DNA from: Rhizobium leguminosarum bv. trifolii WSM2297
GTDB taxonomy: Bacteria > Pseudomonadota > Alphaproteobacteria > Rhizobiales > Rhizobiaceae
Reading direction: 5' to 3'
DNA: 64,000 bases
Assembly: GCF_000271845.1 (NCBI RefSeq)
Contig: NZ_JH719395.1
Location: forward strand, 819,180-883,179
The notes beneath the pieces are model-generated. The model was not told the origin of the DNA. It ran no database searches and was given only the letters and a program-made list of their open reading frames with translations. The stretch's first letter is position 1; each line of letters starts with the position of its first letter. Shown in pieces: positions 26,995 to 35,579 of the stretch. The translations under genes and the position numbers were made by a program.

Positions 26995-27959
26995 ACTCCA
27001 AATATCTGCCGCTGCTGGCGACCATCGTCATCTTCGTGCTCGCCTATGCCGGCTGCACGCTGCAATATCCGAACATGCTGTCGACCCGTGTCATCGGCAA
27101 TCTTCTGACCGACAACGCCTTCCTCGGCATCGCCGCCGTCGGCATGACCTTTGTGATCATCTCGGGCGGTATCGATCTGTCGATCGGATCGGTCATTGCC
27201 TTCACCGGCGTCTTCTTGGCGGTCATCCTGCAGAAGACCTCGATCCATCCGCTGCTTGCCTTTGCGATCGTGCTCGTCATCACCACCGCCTTCGGCGCGG
27301 TCATGGGCGCAATCATCCACTATCTCGAAATGCCGGCCTTCATCGTCACGCTCGCCGGCATGTTCCTGGCGCGCGGCATGGCCTTCGTGCTCTCGATCGA
27401 CAGCATCCCGATCGATCACGAATATTATTCGACGCTGACCAGCCTCTATTGGCGCCTGCCTGGCGGCGGCCGGCTGACGCTGATCGGCGGCATCATGCTT
27501 CTGGTCTTTGCCGTCGGCATTTTCATCGCCCAGCGGACCCGCTTCGGCACCAATGTCTATGCGCTCGGCGGCGGCCCGCAGACGGCGCGGCTGATGGGTG
27601 TGCCTGTGGGACGCACGACAATCCAGATCTATGCGCTGTCGGGCTTTCTGGCAGGCCTATCCGGGATCGTTTTTTCGCTGTACACCTCTGCTGGTTATTC
27701 TCTTGCAGCAGTGGGCGTCGAACTCGACGCCATTGCGGCGGTCGTCATCGGAGGGACGCTGCTGACCGGAGGCGCGGGATTCGTGGCGGGAACCTTGATC
27801 GGTATCCTGATCCAGGGGCTCATTCAGACCTACATCACCTTCGACGGCACGCTGTCGAGCTGGTGGACCAAGATCCTGATTGGCCTCCTGCTGTTTGCAT
27901 TCATTCTGATGCAGAAGGCGATCCTGTTCGTTTCCAGTCTGAACAAGAGGTACGCTTGA
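26991..27959 (+). CDS. yjfF: Sugar ABC importer permease, YjfF-like
   Basis: A 322-residue CUT2 permease, partner of the YtfT-like subunit. Motifs GMTFVIISGGIDLSIGSVIAFTG (about residues 50-72), LEMPAFIVTLAGMFLARGMAF and NVYALGGGPQTARLMGVPVGRT mark the family. Two distinct permeases in series, with this order, is the YtfQRT-YjfF arrangement known from enterobacteria. It is followed 16 bases later by the GntR regulator. Confidence 0.92.
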   Translation: MNSKYLPLLATIVIFVLAYAGCTLQYPNMLSTRVIGNLLTDNAFLGIAAVGMTFVIISGGIDLSIGSVIAFTGVFLAVILQKTSIHPLLAFAIVLVITTAFGAVMGAIIHYLEMPAFIVTLAGMFLARGMAFVLSIDSIPIDHEYYSTLTSLYWRLPGGGRLTLIGGIMLLVFAVGIFIAQRTRFGTNVYALGGGPQTARLMGVPVGRTTIQIYALSGFLAGLSGIVFSLYTSAGYSLAAVGVELDAIAAVVIGGTLLTGGAGFVAGTLIGILIQGLIQTYITFDGTLSSWWTKILIGLLLFAFILMQKAILFVSSLNKRYA

Positions 27960-27975
27960 GGGGGAGACGGATCGC

Positions 27976-28746
27976 TTGCGCAACAAATTGGACGAGACAC
28001 GGAAGACGGGGCGCAGAACCCGGACGAGCCACGCGCAGGTGGTCGACGAGCTCGGAAAGGAGATCGTCGCCGGCACCTATCCCGTCGGCTCGATCCTGCC
28101 CGGCGATACCGAACTGGCGCAGCGCTTCAAAGTGTCCCGTACCGTCTTGCGCGAGACGATGAAGACGCTTGCCGCCAAGGGCATGGTCGTCGCCAAGGCG
28201 CGGGTCGGTACGCGTGTGACCGAGAAGAACCTCTGGAACATGTTCGACAGCGAGATCATCGCCTGGCACTTCGACAGCGGCGTCACGGAAGAGTTCCTGC
28301 TGCAGCTCTATGATATCCGTCTTGCGGTCGAACCCTTCGCTGCCGGTCTCGTCGCCGAGCGGGCGAATGCGGATGATATCGAGACGCTGCGGGCACTGGC
28401 GCTCGATATGGCGGCGAGCGGCCACACTGCCGACAGCCTGGCGCTCGCCGACCTTCGTTTTCACCTGGCGCTCGCCGAAGCCTCGCACAATCCCTTTATG
28501 CGCACCTTGGGCAGCCTCATCGAAGCGGCCCTCGTCGGCATGTTCCGCATGAGCACGCCGCCCTCCGAAAACGGCTTCGCCAATATCGCCGATACCCATA
28601 TGCGCATCGTCGATGCCATCGTTTCCGGTGATAGCGCTGCCGCACGCCGCGCGATGGAGCTCGTCATCCTGGATGGCCGCCATCATGTGCACGAGGCCTT
28701 CGCCGCCCGCGGTTCGGAGACCGTCAGAGTGCCGATTTCGACCTAA
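27976..28746 (+). CDS. GntR-family regulator (FCD) of the sugar importer
   Basis: A 256-residue regulator. The winged helix (about residues 18-85) reads VVDELGKEIVAGTYPVGSILPGDTELAQRFKVSRTVLRETMKTLAAKGM, the FadR-type signature. The FCD domain follows with LYDIRLAVEPFAAGLVAERA, DLRFHLALAEASHNPFM and the C-terminal H-MRIVDAI pattern. The start is a TTG at 27976 (upstream GGGGGAGACGG is a good ribosome site); no ATG gives a full HTH. Being the last gene of the importer locus, it probably represses it and is relieved by a sugar acid or sugar phosphate. Confidence 0.88.
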   Translation: MRNKLDETRKTGRRTRTSHAQVVDELGKEIVAGTYPVGSILPGDTELAQRFKVSRTVLRETMKTLAAKGMVVAKARVGTRVTEKNLWNMFDSEIIAWHFDSGVTEEFLLQLYDIRLAVEPFAAGLVAERANADDIETLRALALDMAASGHTADSLALADLRFHLALAEASHNPFMRTLGSLIEAALVGMFRMSTPPSENGFANIADTHMRIVDAIVSGDSAAARRAMELVILDGRHHVHEAFAARGSETVRVPIST

Positions 28747-28924
28747 ATTTCACACTCGTAAAGGCTTTGCTGTCTGCGGCGCCACGCATCTTTTCGGGCG
28801 CGAAAAGGACGCTGCAGGGCTTTCAATTCACGCAGTGGGCTTTCCGAAAATCGATTCCGATTTCAGCAATTATACAGTATGAGGCAACAAAGCCGCCTCA
28901 TGGCGCGGATTCGCGGAGCAGATC

Positions 28925-30286
28925 ATGGAACGTACTTGTCTTGCCGTCATCCTCGCCGCCGGTGACAGCACGCGGATGAAATCCTCGAAATCGAAGGTGC
29001 TGCATCCGGTCGCCGGGCGGCCGATGATCGCCCATGTGGTCGAGGCGGTCGCCTCGGCCGGCATCTCCTCCGTCGCACTCGTCGTCGGCCGCGATGCCGA
29101 GGAGGTGGCAAAGGCCGCAAGCGTTGCCGGTGTCGGGATCGAATCCTGCCTGCAGAAGGAGCGCCTCGGCACTGGCCACGCGGTATTGGCGGCGCGCGAA
29201 GCAATCGCCAAGGGCTATGACGACATCCTCGTCACCTATGGCGACGTGCCGCTGCAGACCGACGGACCGCTGAAGGCCGCCCGCCAGGGGCTTGCCGATG
29301 GCAGCGATATTGTCGTTATCGGCTTCCACACCGACCGGCCCACAGGCTACGGCCGGCTGCTCGTCAAGGACGGCGAACTGATCGCCATCCGCGAGGAGAA
29401 GGACGCGACCGATGCCGAGCGCGCGGTTACCTGGTGCAATAGCGGCCTGATGGCGATTAACGGCAGCAAGGCGCTCGATCTTCTCTCGCGCATCGGCAAC
29501 GCCAATGCCAAGGGCGAATTCTATCTGACCGATCTCGTCGAGATCGCCCGCTCGCTCGGTGGCCGCGTCACCGCCGTCGATGCGCCTGAAATCGAGATGA
29601 CCGGCTGCAACAACCGGGCCGAACTCGCCGTTATCGAGCGGTTCTGGCAGGAGCGCCGGCGCCACGAGATGATGCTGGCGGGCGTCACCATGATCGCGCC
29701 GGAAACGGTCTTTCTCTCCTACGACACCGTCATCGGCCAGGATGCGCTGATCGAGCCGAACGTCGTCTTCGGTCCCGGCGCGGTGATCGACAGCGGCGCC
29801 GTCATCCATGCCTTCTCGCATATCGAAGGCGCTCATGTCAGCCGGGACGCCACCGTCGGTCCCTTTGCGCGGCTGCGGCCGGGGGCTGATCTCGCTACCG
29901 GTTCGAAGGTCGGCAATTTCTGCGAGGTCAAGAACGGCCGGATCGGCGAGGGCGCCAAGGTCAATCATCTCACCTATATCGGCGATGCCGTCATCGGCGC
30001 CGGCAGCAATATCGGCGCCGGCACGATTACCTGCAACTATGACGGCGTCAACAAGAGCGAAACGGTGATCGGCGAAAACGCCTTCATCGGTTCCAACTCC
30101 TCGCTTGTCGCGCCGGTGACGATCGGCGACGGCGCCTATATCGCCTCCGGCAGTGTCATCACCGTCGACGTGCCGGCCGATGCGCTGGCGCTTGGCCGCG
30201 CCCGCCAGGAGATCAAGCCCGGCCGCGCGACGCTGCTGCGCGAGCGCGCGCTCGCCGTCAAGGCCGCGAAGAAGGCGAAGACTTGA
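28925..30286 (+). CDS. glmU: Bifunctional GlcNAc-1-P uridyltransferase / GlcN-1-P acetyltransferase
   Basis: A 453-residue cytoplasmic enzyme making UDP-N-acetylglucosamine for peptidoglycan and LPS. The N-terminal pyrophosphorylase domain starts with the nucleotide-binding [22 protein letters not shown] (residues 11-32; the usual LAAGxGTRM carries DS here). The C-terminal half is a left-handed beta helix of hexapeptide repeats ([20 protein letters not shown] onward) with the catalytic-site [27 protein letters not shown]. Length is normal. glmS follows 110 bases downstream and supplies its substrate. Confidence 0.96.
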   Translation: MERTCLAVILAAGDSTRMKSSKSKVLHPVAGRPMIAHVVEAVASAGISSVALVVGRDAEEVAKAASVAGVGIESCLQKERLGTGHAVLAAREAIAKGYDDILVTYGDVPLQTDGPLKAARQGLADGSDIVVIGFHTDRPTGYGRLLVKDGELIAIREEKDATDAERAVTWCNSGLMAINGSKALDLLSRIGNANAKGEFYLTDLVEIARSLGGRVTAVDAPEIEMTGCNNRAELAVIERFWQERRRHEMMLAGVTMIAPETVFLSYDTVIGQDALIEPNVVFGPGAVIDSGAVIHAFSHIEGAHVSRDATVGPFARLRPGADLATGSKVGNFCEVKNGRIGEGAKVNHLTYIGDAVIGAGSNIGAGTITCNYDGVNKSETVIGENAFIGSNSSLVAPVTIGDGAYIASGSVITVDVPADALALGRARQEIKPGRATLLRERALAVKAAKKAKT

Positions 30287-30396
30287 GGCCGCTTTCCGTA
30301 ACCGGCGGAAATTCAAAGTGACCGCCGAGGTGATTGATAAATAAGCGGGAATCGTTAGGACTGGCCTCGATTGTCGAAGCCGTGTGGGGATATTGT

Positions 30397-32223
30397 ATGT
30401 GCGGAATTGTTGGGATCGTCGGAACTCAGCCTGTTGCCGGGCGCCTGGTCGATGCGCTGAAGCGTCTCGAATATCGCGGTTATGATTCCGCCGGTGTCGC
30501 CACCATCCATGAGGGGGTGATGGATCGCCGCCGCGCCGAAGGCAAGCTGTTCAATCTGGAAAAGCGCCTCGACGCCGAGCCGCTGCCCGGCACGGTCGGC
30601 ATCGCGCACACACGCTGGGCGACTCATGGTGTTCCGAACGAGACCAATGCCCATCCGCATTTCGTCGAAGGCGTCGCCGTCGTCCATAACGGCATCATCG
30701 AGAACTTCTCCGAGCTGCGCGACGAGTTGACCGCGGAGGGCTCGGTCTTCGAAACCCAGACCGACACCGAGGTCGTCGCCCAGCTGATGGCGAAATATCT
30801 GCGCGAAGGCCTGGAGCCGCGCGCCGCCATGCTGCAGATGCTGAACCGGCTGACCGGCGCCTATGCGTTGGCCGTCATGCTCAAGGCCGATGCTGGCACG
30901 ATCATGGCTGCCCGTTCCGGCCCGCCGCTTGCCGTCGGCTACGGCCGCGGCGAGATGTTCCTCGGTTCGGATGCCATTGCGCTCTCGCCCTTCACCAACG
31001 AGATCACCTATCTCGTCGACGGCGATTGCGCCGTCATCACCCGCGACAGCGTCGCCGTCATCGATTTTACCGGCAAACCGGTCAAGCGCGCCCGCCAGAT
31101 CTCGCAGGCGACCGCCTATGTCGTCGACAAGGGCAATCACCGCCATTTCATGGAAAAGGAAATCTACGAGCAGCCGGAGGTCATCTCCCACGCGCTCAGC
31201 CACTATGTCGATTTCGCCGAAAACACGATCGGCGCCAATGCCGCTGCGATCGACTTTAAGGCGGCGACCGGCCTGGCGATCTCGGCCTGCGGCACCGCCT
31301 ATCTCGCCGGCCTGGTCGGCAAATACTGGTTCGAGCGTTATGCCCGCCTGCCTGTCGAGATCGACGTCGCCTCCGAATTCCGCTACCGCGAAATGCCGCT
31401 CTCGCCCTCGCAGGCTGCACTCTTCATCTCGCAGTCCGGCGAAACCGCCGACACGCTTGCATCGCTGCGCTACTGCCGCGACAACGGCCTCAAGATCGGC
31501 GCCGTCGTCAACGTCCGCGAATCGACGATCGCTCGCGAATCCGACGCCGTCTTCCCGATCATGGCAGGCCCTGAAATCGGCGTCGCCTCGACCAAGGCTT
31601 TCACCTGCCAGCTTGCCGTGCTGGCATCGCTGGCGATCGGCGCCGGCAAGGCGCGGGGCACGGTGAGCCCTGAGGAGGAGAGGGCGCTGGTGCGCCATCT
31701 CGCCGAAATGCCGCGGATCATGAGCCGGGTGCTGAATCTCATCCAGCCGCAGATGGAAAGCCTGTCGCGCGAGCTGTCGAAATGCAAGGATGTGCTCTAT
31801 CTCGGCCGCGGCACCAGCTTCCCGCTCGCCATGGAAGGCGCGCTGAAGCTCAAGGAAATCTCCTATATCCACGCCGAAGGTTATGCCGCCGGCGAATTGA
31901 AGCACGGGCCGATCGCGCTGATCGACGAGAACATGCCGGTCATCGTCATCGCCCCTTACGACCGTTTCTTCGAAAAGACCGTTTCGAACATGCAGGAAGT
32001 CGCAGCCCGCGGCGGCCGCATTATCTTCATCACCGACGAGGCCGGTGCGGCAGCCTCGAAACTGCCGACCATGGCGACCATCACCCTGCCTGTGGTCGAC
32101 GAAATCATCGCGCCGATGATCTTCTCTCTGCCGATCCAGCTGCTCGCCTATCACACCGCCGTTTTCATGGGCACCGATGTCGACCAGCCGCGCAACCTGG
32201 CGAAATCCGTGACCGTGGAATAA
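30397..32223 (+). CDS. glmS: Glucosamine-fructose-6-phosphate aminotransferase
   Basis: A 608-residue enzyme converting fructose 6-phosphate and glutamine into glucosamine 6-phosphate, the first step of amino-sugar synthesis. It begins MCGIVGIVG, with Cys2 becoming the N-terminal nucleophile of the glutaminase after Met removal. THTRWATHG is the glutamine site. Two SIS sugar-isomerase domains follow (SACGTAYLAGLV, SQSGETADTLASLRY, EGYAAGELKHGPIALID), ending in the canonical PRNLAKSVTVE. ATG 30397 is fixed by this N-terminus; a longer frame is spurious. No glmS ribozyme-like leader is evident in the 110-base gap after glmU. Confidence 0.97.
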   Translation: MCGIVGIVGTQPVAGRLVDALKRLEYRGYDSAGVATIHEGVMDRRRAEGKLFNLEKRLDAEPLPGTVGIAHTRWATHGVPNETNAHPHFVEGVAVVHNGIIENFSELRDELTAEGSVFETQTDTEVVAQLMAKYLREGLEPRAAMLQMLNRLTGAYALAVMLKADAGTIMAARSGPPLAVGYGRGEMFLGSDAIALSPFTNEITYLVDGDCAVITRDSVAVIDFTGKPVKRARQISQATAYVVDKGNHRHFMEKEIYEQPEVISHALSHYVDFAENTIGANAAAIDFKAATGLAISACGTAYLAGLVGKYWFERYARLPVEIDVASEFRYREMPLSPSQAALFISQSGETADTLASLRYCRDNGLKIGAVVNVRESTIARESDAVFPIMAGPEIGVASTKAFTCQLAVLASLAIGAGKARGTVSPEEERALVRHLAEMPRIMSRVLNLIQPQMESLSRELSKCKDVLYLGRGTSFPLAMEGALKLKEISYIHAEGYAAGELKHGPIALIDENMPVIVIAPYDRFFEKTVSNMQEVAARGGRIIFITDEAGAAASKLPTMATITLPVVDEIIAPMIFSLPIQLLAYHTAVFMGTDVDQPRNLAKSVTVE

Positions 32224-32358
32224 GCCTGCGACGCCCCGGCCTTCGCGCCGAAACATATTGTGCGGGACCCCGAATTCTGGCAATTTTGGTCGGCGGACAA
32301 AGGGGGAAGGGCCGGCGTTCCGGCCTGTCCAGGACCGAGATGGAGTTCATCAGTAGAG

Positions 32359-33066
32359 ATGACCGACAATGCCCCCAGAATGCCGGTCGCGACCCGGCTG
32401 AGGAATAATTTTCTCGCAGGCCTGATCATCTGCGCCCCGATCGCGATCACCATCTGGCTGACCTGGACCTTCATCCACTGGTCGGACAGCTGGGTCAGGC
32501 CCTATATTCCGGCCCGCTGGAATCCGGAAAGCTATCTCAATTTCGCCATTCCCGGTTTCGGCCTGCTGACGGCCATCGTGCTGATCACCGTCGTCGGTTT
32601 TCTCGGCAAGAACCTCATCGGCCAGAGCATTGTCGGTTTCGGCGAATCGGTCGTCCAGCGCATGCCGCTGGTGCGCACGATCTACAGAAGCGTGAAGCAG
32701 ATCTTCGAAACCGTGCTGAAGGAGCAGTCGAACTCCTTCAAGAAAGTCGGCCTCATCGAATATCCAAGTCCCGGCCTCTGGGCGCTGGTTTTCGTCGCCA
32801 CCGACGCCAAGGGCGAGATCGCTTCGAAGTTCAATGCGATGGGCCAGGATATGGTCGCGGTCTTCCTGCCGCCGACGCCGGTGCCGACGGCCGGTTTTCT
32901 CGTCTTCGTCCCACGCGAGAAGATCGTCGTGCTCGACATGTCGCCGGAGGATGCGGCCAAGTTCCTGATTTCGGGCGGTCTCGTGGCTCCTGAAACCCCG
33001 CAGACGGAGCCGAAGCAGAAGCATTTGCCGCGGCCGAAGCCGGTGGCGGTTTCCAAGGCTGACTAA
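32359..33066 (+). CDS. DUF502 membrane protein
   Basis: A 235-residue inner-membrane protein of the DUF502 family. There are two membrane segments, about residues 19-40 (LAGLIICAPIAITIWLTWTF) and 65-87 (GFGLLTAIVLITVVGFLGKNL). After them comes the conserved block RMPLVRTIYRSVKQIFETVL, and the hydrophilic part carries FLPPTPVPTAGFLVFVPR. The C-terminal tail is Pro/Lys-rich. The function is unknown. ATG 32359 matches family length. It is 135 bases after glmS and convergent with recG, whose stop is 9 bases away. A GGCCGG-CGTT-CCGGCC hairpin lies in its leader at 32310-32325. Confidence 0.85.
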   Translation: MTDNAPRMPVATRLRNNFLAGLIICAPIAITIWLTWTFIHWSDSWVRPYIPARWNPESYLNFAIPGFGLLTAIVLITVVGFLGKNLIGQSIVGFGESVVQRMPLVRTIYRSVKQIFETVLKEQSNSFKKVGLIEYPSPGLWALVFVATDAKGEIASKFNAMGQDMVAVFLPPTPVPTAGFLVFVPREKIVVLDMSPEDAAKFLISGGLVAPETPQTEPKQKHLPRPKPVAVSKAD

Positions 33067-33075
33067 TTTACCCGA

Positions 33076-35181
33076 CTAGCCCGCTCGCAAAAACCGGATC
33101 GCCTCGTCGCGGCGGAAGAGATAGAGCAGCGTGCGGATCGCAGTTCCTCGTTCACTGGTCAGTTCGGGATCACGCTCGATCAGATAGGCCGCATCCTTGC
33201 GGGCGATTTCCAGTAGGTCGGCATGCGCCTCGAGGCTGGCAATGCGAAAGCCCGGCGTGCCGGACTGGCGGGTGCCGAGCAGCTCGCCTTCGCCACGCAG
33301 TTTCAGATCCTCCTCGGCGATGCGAAAACCGTCCTCCGTCTCGCGCATGATCGAAAGCCTGGCATGGCCGGTCTCGCCGAGCGGACCCTTATAGAGCAGG
33401 ATGCAGGTCGAGGCCTCGTCGCCGCGCCCGACCCGGCCGCGCAGCTGATGCAATTGCGCCAGACCGAAGCGCTCGGCATGTTCGATCACCATGATCGTTG
33501 CATCCGGCACGTCGACGCCGACCTCGACGACGGTGGTGGCGACGAGAAGCCGGGTCTCGCCGCTCTTGAACGCCATCATCGCCGCATCCTTCTCCGGTCC
33601 GCTCATCCGGCCATGGATGAGGCCGACATCAAGGCCAAGCGCTGAGACCAGCGTCGCATGCCGCTCCTCGGCCGACATCAGGTCGAGCTCTTCGGACTCT
33701 TCGACCAGCGGGCAGATCCAGTATGCCTTCTTGCCCTCGGCAAGCGCGCCCTGCAGCCGCCCGACGATCTCGCCGGTCCGCTCCATCGGCACGGTGATCG
33801 TCTGGATCGGCTTTCGGCCGGCCGGTTTCTCGGTGAGTTTGGAAACGTCCATATCGCCGAAGGCGGCAAGCACCAAAGTGCGCGGGATCGGCGTTGCCGT
33901 CATCACCAGCATGTGCGGCGAGATGCCCTTGGCCGTCAGCCGCAGGCGCTGATGCACGCCGAAGCGGTGCTGCTCGTCGACGACGGCAAGCATGAGGTTG
34001 GCATAGGCGACGCTGTCCTGGAACAGCGCATGTGTGCCGATGATTATCTGGGCAGCACCCGAGGCGATGCGTTCCAGGATCTCCTCCCGTTCGCGTCCTT
34101 TGGTGCGCCCGGTCAAGACCTCGATGCCGAGCCCTGAAGAGGCGGCGAATTTCGAGATCGTCGCATGGTGCTGGCGCGCCAGAATTTCGGTTGGGGCCAT
34201 CAGTACCGCCTGGCCGCCGCTCTCGATCACCGCCGCCATCGCCATCAGCGCCACCAGCGTCTTGCCGGCGCCGACATCGCCCTGCAGTAGCCGCAGCATG
34301 CGCTCGGCTCCGGCCATATCCTTCAGAATGTCGGCGATCGCTGCGTTCTGGCTTGATGTGAGCGAGAACGGCAGGGTCTTCGCAATCTTGCCGCTGATTT
34401 CGCCGGTGGCATGCACCGGCTGGCCCGCCACCTTGCGCAGCCTCTGCCGCACCAGGCTCAGCGAAAGCTGGCCGGCGAGAAATTCGTCATAGGCGAGCCG
34501 CCGCCGGGCGGGCGCCTGCGGGTCGATATCCGAAGGATCGCGCGGCTCGTGCAGCATATGAAAACTGTCGCGGATCGACGGCAGGCCCTGCTTCTGCGTC
34601 AGCGCCAGGTCGATCCATTCCGGCAGTTCCGGAAAACGCGGCAGGCCGGCATCGATGATCTTGCGCAGCGTCTTCGGCGAAAGCCCCGCCGTCAGCGGAT
34701 AGATCGGCTCGACGAGCGGCAGGCTCTCCGCCTCGTCGGCCCTGACGATATAGTCGGGATGCACCATCGAGGCGCGGCCGTTGAACCAGTCGACCTTGCC
34801 GCTGACCGTCACCTCCGCATCGACAGGCAGCTGCTTTTCCAGCCAGGCCGCTTGTCCGCGGAAGAAGACCAGCGTCAGTTCGCCGGTCTCGTCATGCAGG
34901 AAGACGCGGTAGGGGACGTTGCTCTTGCCGCGCGGCGGCACCTGGTGGCGGTCGACGCGGGCGGTGATCGTCACGATCGCGCCTTGCGGCGCCCGGGCGA
35001 TCCCCGGCTGGTTGCGCCGGTCGATCAGCGAAAAGGGCGCGTGGAAGATGAGATCGATGACCCGGCAATCCTCCGGCGTCTCGCGCCCGAGCAGCTTGAC
35101 CAGCAGCTCGGCGATCTTCGGGCCGACGCCCGGAAGGCCCGAAATGGGGGAGAACAGCGGATCGAGAATGGCGGGGCGCAT
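33076..35181 (-). CDS. recG: ATP-dependent DNA helicase RecG
   Basis: A 701-residue helicase that reverses stalled forks and processes branched DNA. The wedge/OB domain lies in about residues 60-160 (ITARVDRHQVPPRGKSNVPYRVFLHDETG). Helicase motif I is GDVGAGKT, motif II DEQHRFG, motif III TATPIPRT, and motif VI QLRGRVGRG. The C-terminal ARLSIMRETEDGFRIAEEDLKLRGEGELLGTRQSG is the RecG TRG-like end. ATG 35181 gives the standard SPISGLPGVG N-terminus. It is divergent from sdhE, with only 92 bp between the starts. Confidence 0.96.
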   Translation of the reverse strand: MRPAILDPLFSPISGLPGVGPKIAELLVKLLGRETPEDCRVIDLIFHAPFSLIDRRNQPGIARAPQGAIVTITARVDRHQVPPRGKSNVPYRVFLHDETGELTLVFFRGQAAWLEKQLPVDAEVTVSGKVDWFNGRASMVHPDYIVRADEAESLPLVEPIYPLTAGLSPKTLRKIIDAGLPRFPELPEWIDLALTQKQGLPSIRDSFHMLHEPRDPSDIDPQAPARRRLAYDEFLAGQLSLSLVRQRLRKVAGQPVHATGEISGKIAKTLPFSLTSSQNAAIADILKDMAGAERMLRLLQGDVGAGKTLVALMAMAAVIESGGQAVLMAPTEILARQHHATISKFAASSGLGIEVLTGRTKGREREEILERIASGAAQIIIGTHALFQDSVAYANLMLAVVDEQHRFGVHQRLRLTAKGISPHMLVMTATPIPRTLVLAAFGDMDVSKLTEKPAGRKPIQTITVPMERTGEIVGRLQGALAEGKKAYWICPLVEESEELDLMSAEERHATLVSALGLDVGLIHGRMSGPEKDAAMMAFKSGETRLLVATTVVEVGVDVPDATIMVIEHAERFGLAQLHQLRGRVGRGDEASTCILLYKGPLGETGHARLSIMRETEDGFRIAEEDLKLRGEGELLGTRQSGTPGFRIASLEAHADLLEIARKDAAYLIERDPELTSERGTAIRTLLYLFRRDEAIRFLRAG

Positions 35182-35273
35182 GCGGTCAAAATGCGATGAA
35201 CAATGCGGCCTTGGCAAGGCTGACAAGCCGCTTTCCAGGGTCTATAGAGGCGCATCAACAGGAAGGTAATGCC

Positions 35274-35579
35274 ATGACAGGTGTCACGCTCACGAGTGCC
35301 GGTCTCGACCCGCGCCGCCGCCGGATCCTTTTCCGTTGCTGGCATCGCGGCATTCGCGAGATGGATCTGGTTTTCGGCCAGTTTGCCGAAGCCGAGATCG
35401 CGACGCTTTCGGAAGCCGAGCTCGACGAGTTCGAGACGATCATGGCGGAAGAGGACAATGATCTCGTCCGCTGGATCATGGGAACATGGCCGGTTCCAGA
35501 GCGTTTCCAGACACCGATGTTTGCCCGCCTGGCCGCCTATACACCCGATTTCGACAAGCCCCTCAGGACGCCGGAATGA
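35274..35579 (+). CDS. sdhE: FAD assembly factor SdhE
   Basis: A 101-residue SdhE/Sdh5-family protein that promotes covalent flavinylation of succinate dehydrogenase. The defining RGxxE motif is present as RGIREMD near residue 25, with downstream FEAEI and DNDLVRWIMGTWPVPE matching the family. ATG 35274 follows AGGAAGG; an upstream frame to 35196 runs through the recG promoter region. Its stop codon overlaps the mfd start (ATGA), which is a coupled arrangement despite unrelated roles. Confidence 0.92.
   Translation: MTGVTLTSAGLDPRRRRILFRCWHRGIREMDLVFGQFAEAEIATLSEAELDEFETIMAEEDNDLVRWIMGTWPVPERFQTPMFARLAAYTPDFDKPLRTPE

Noticed and set aside
30287..30396. glmS ribozyme or riboswitch before glmS
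   Set aside because: The 110-base gap is too short for the ribozyme and shows none of its conserved helices; the ribozyme is a Gram-positive feature.
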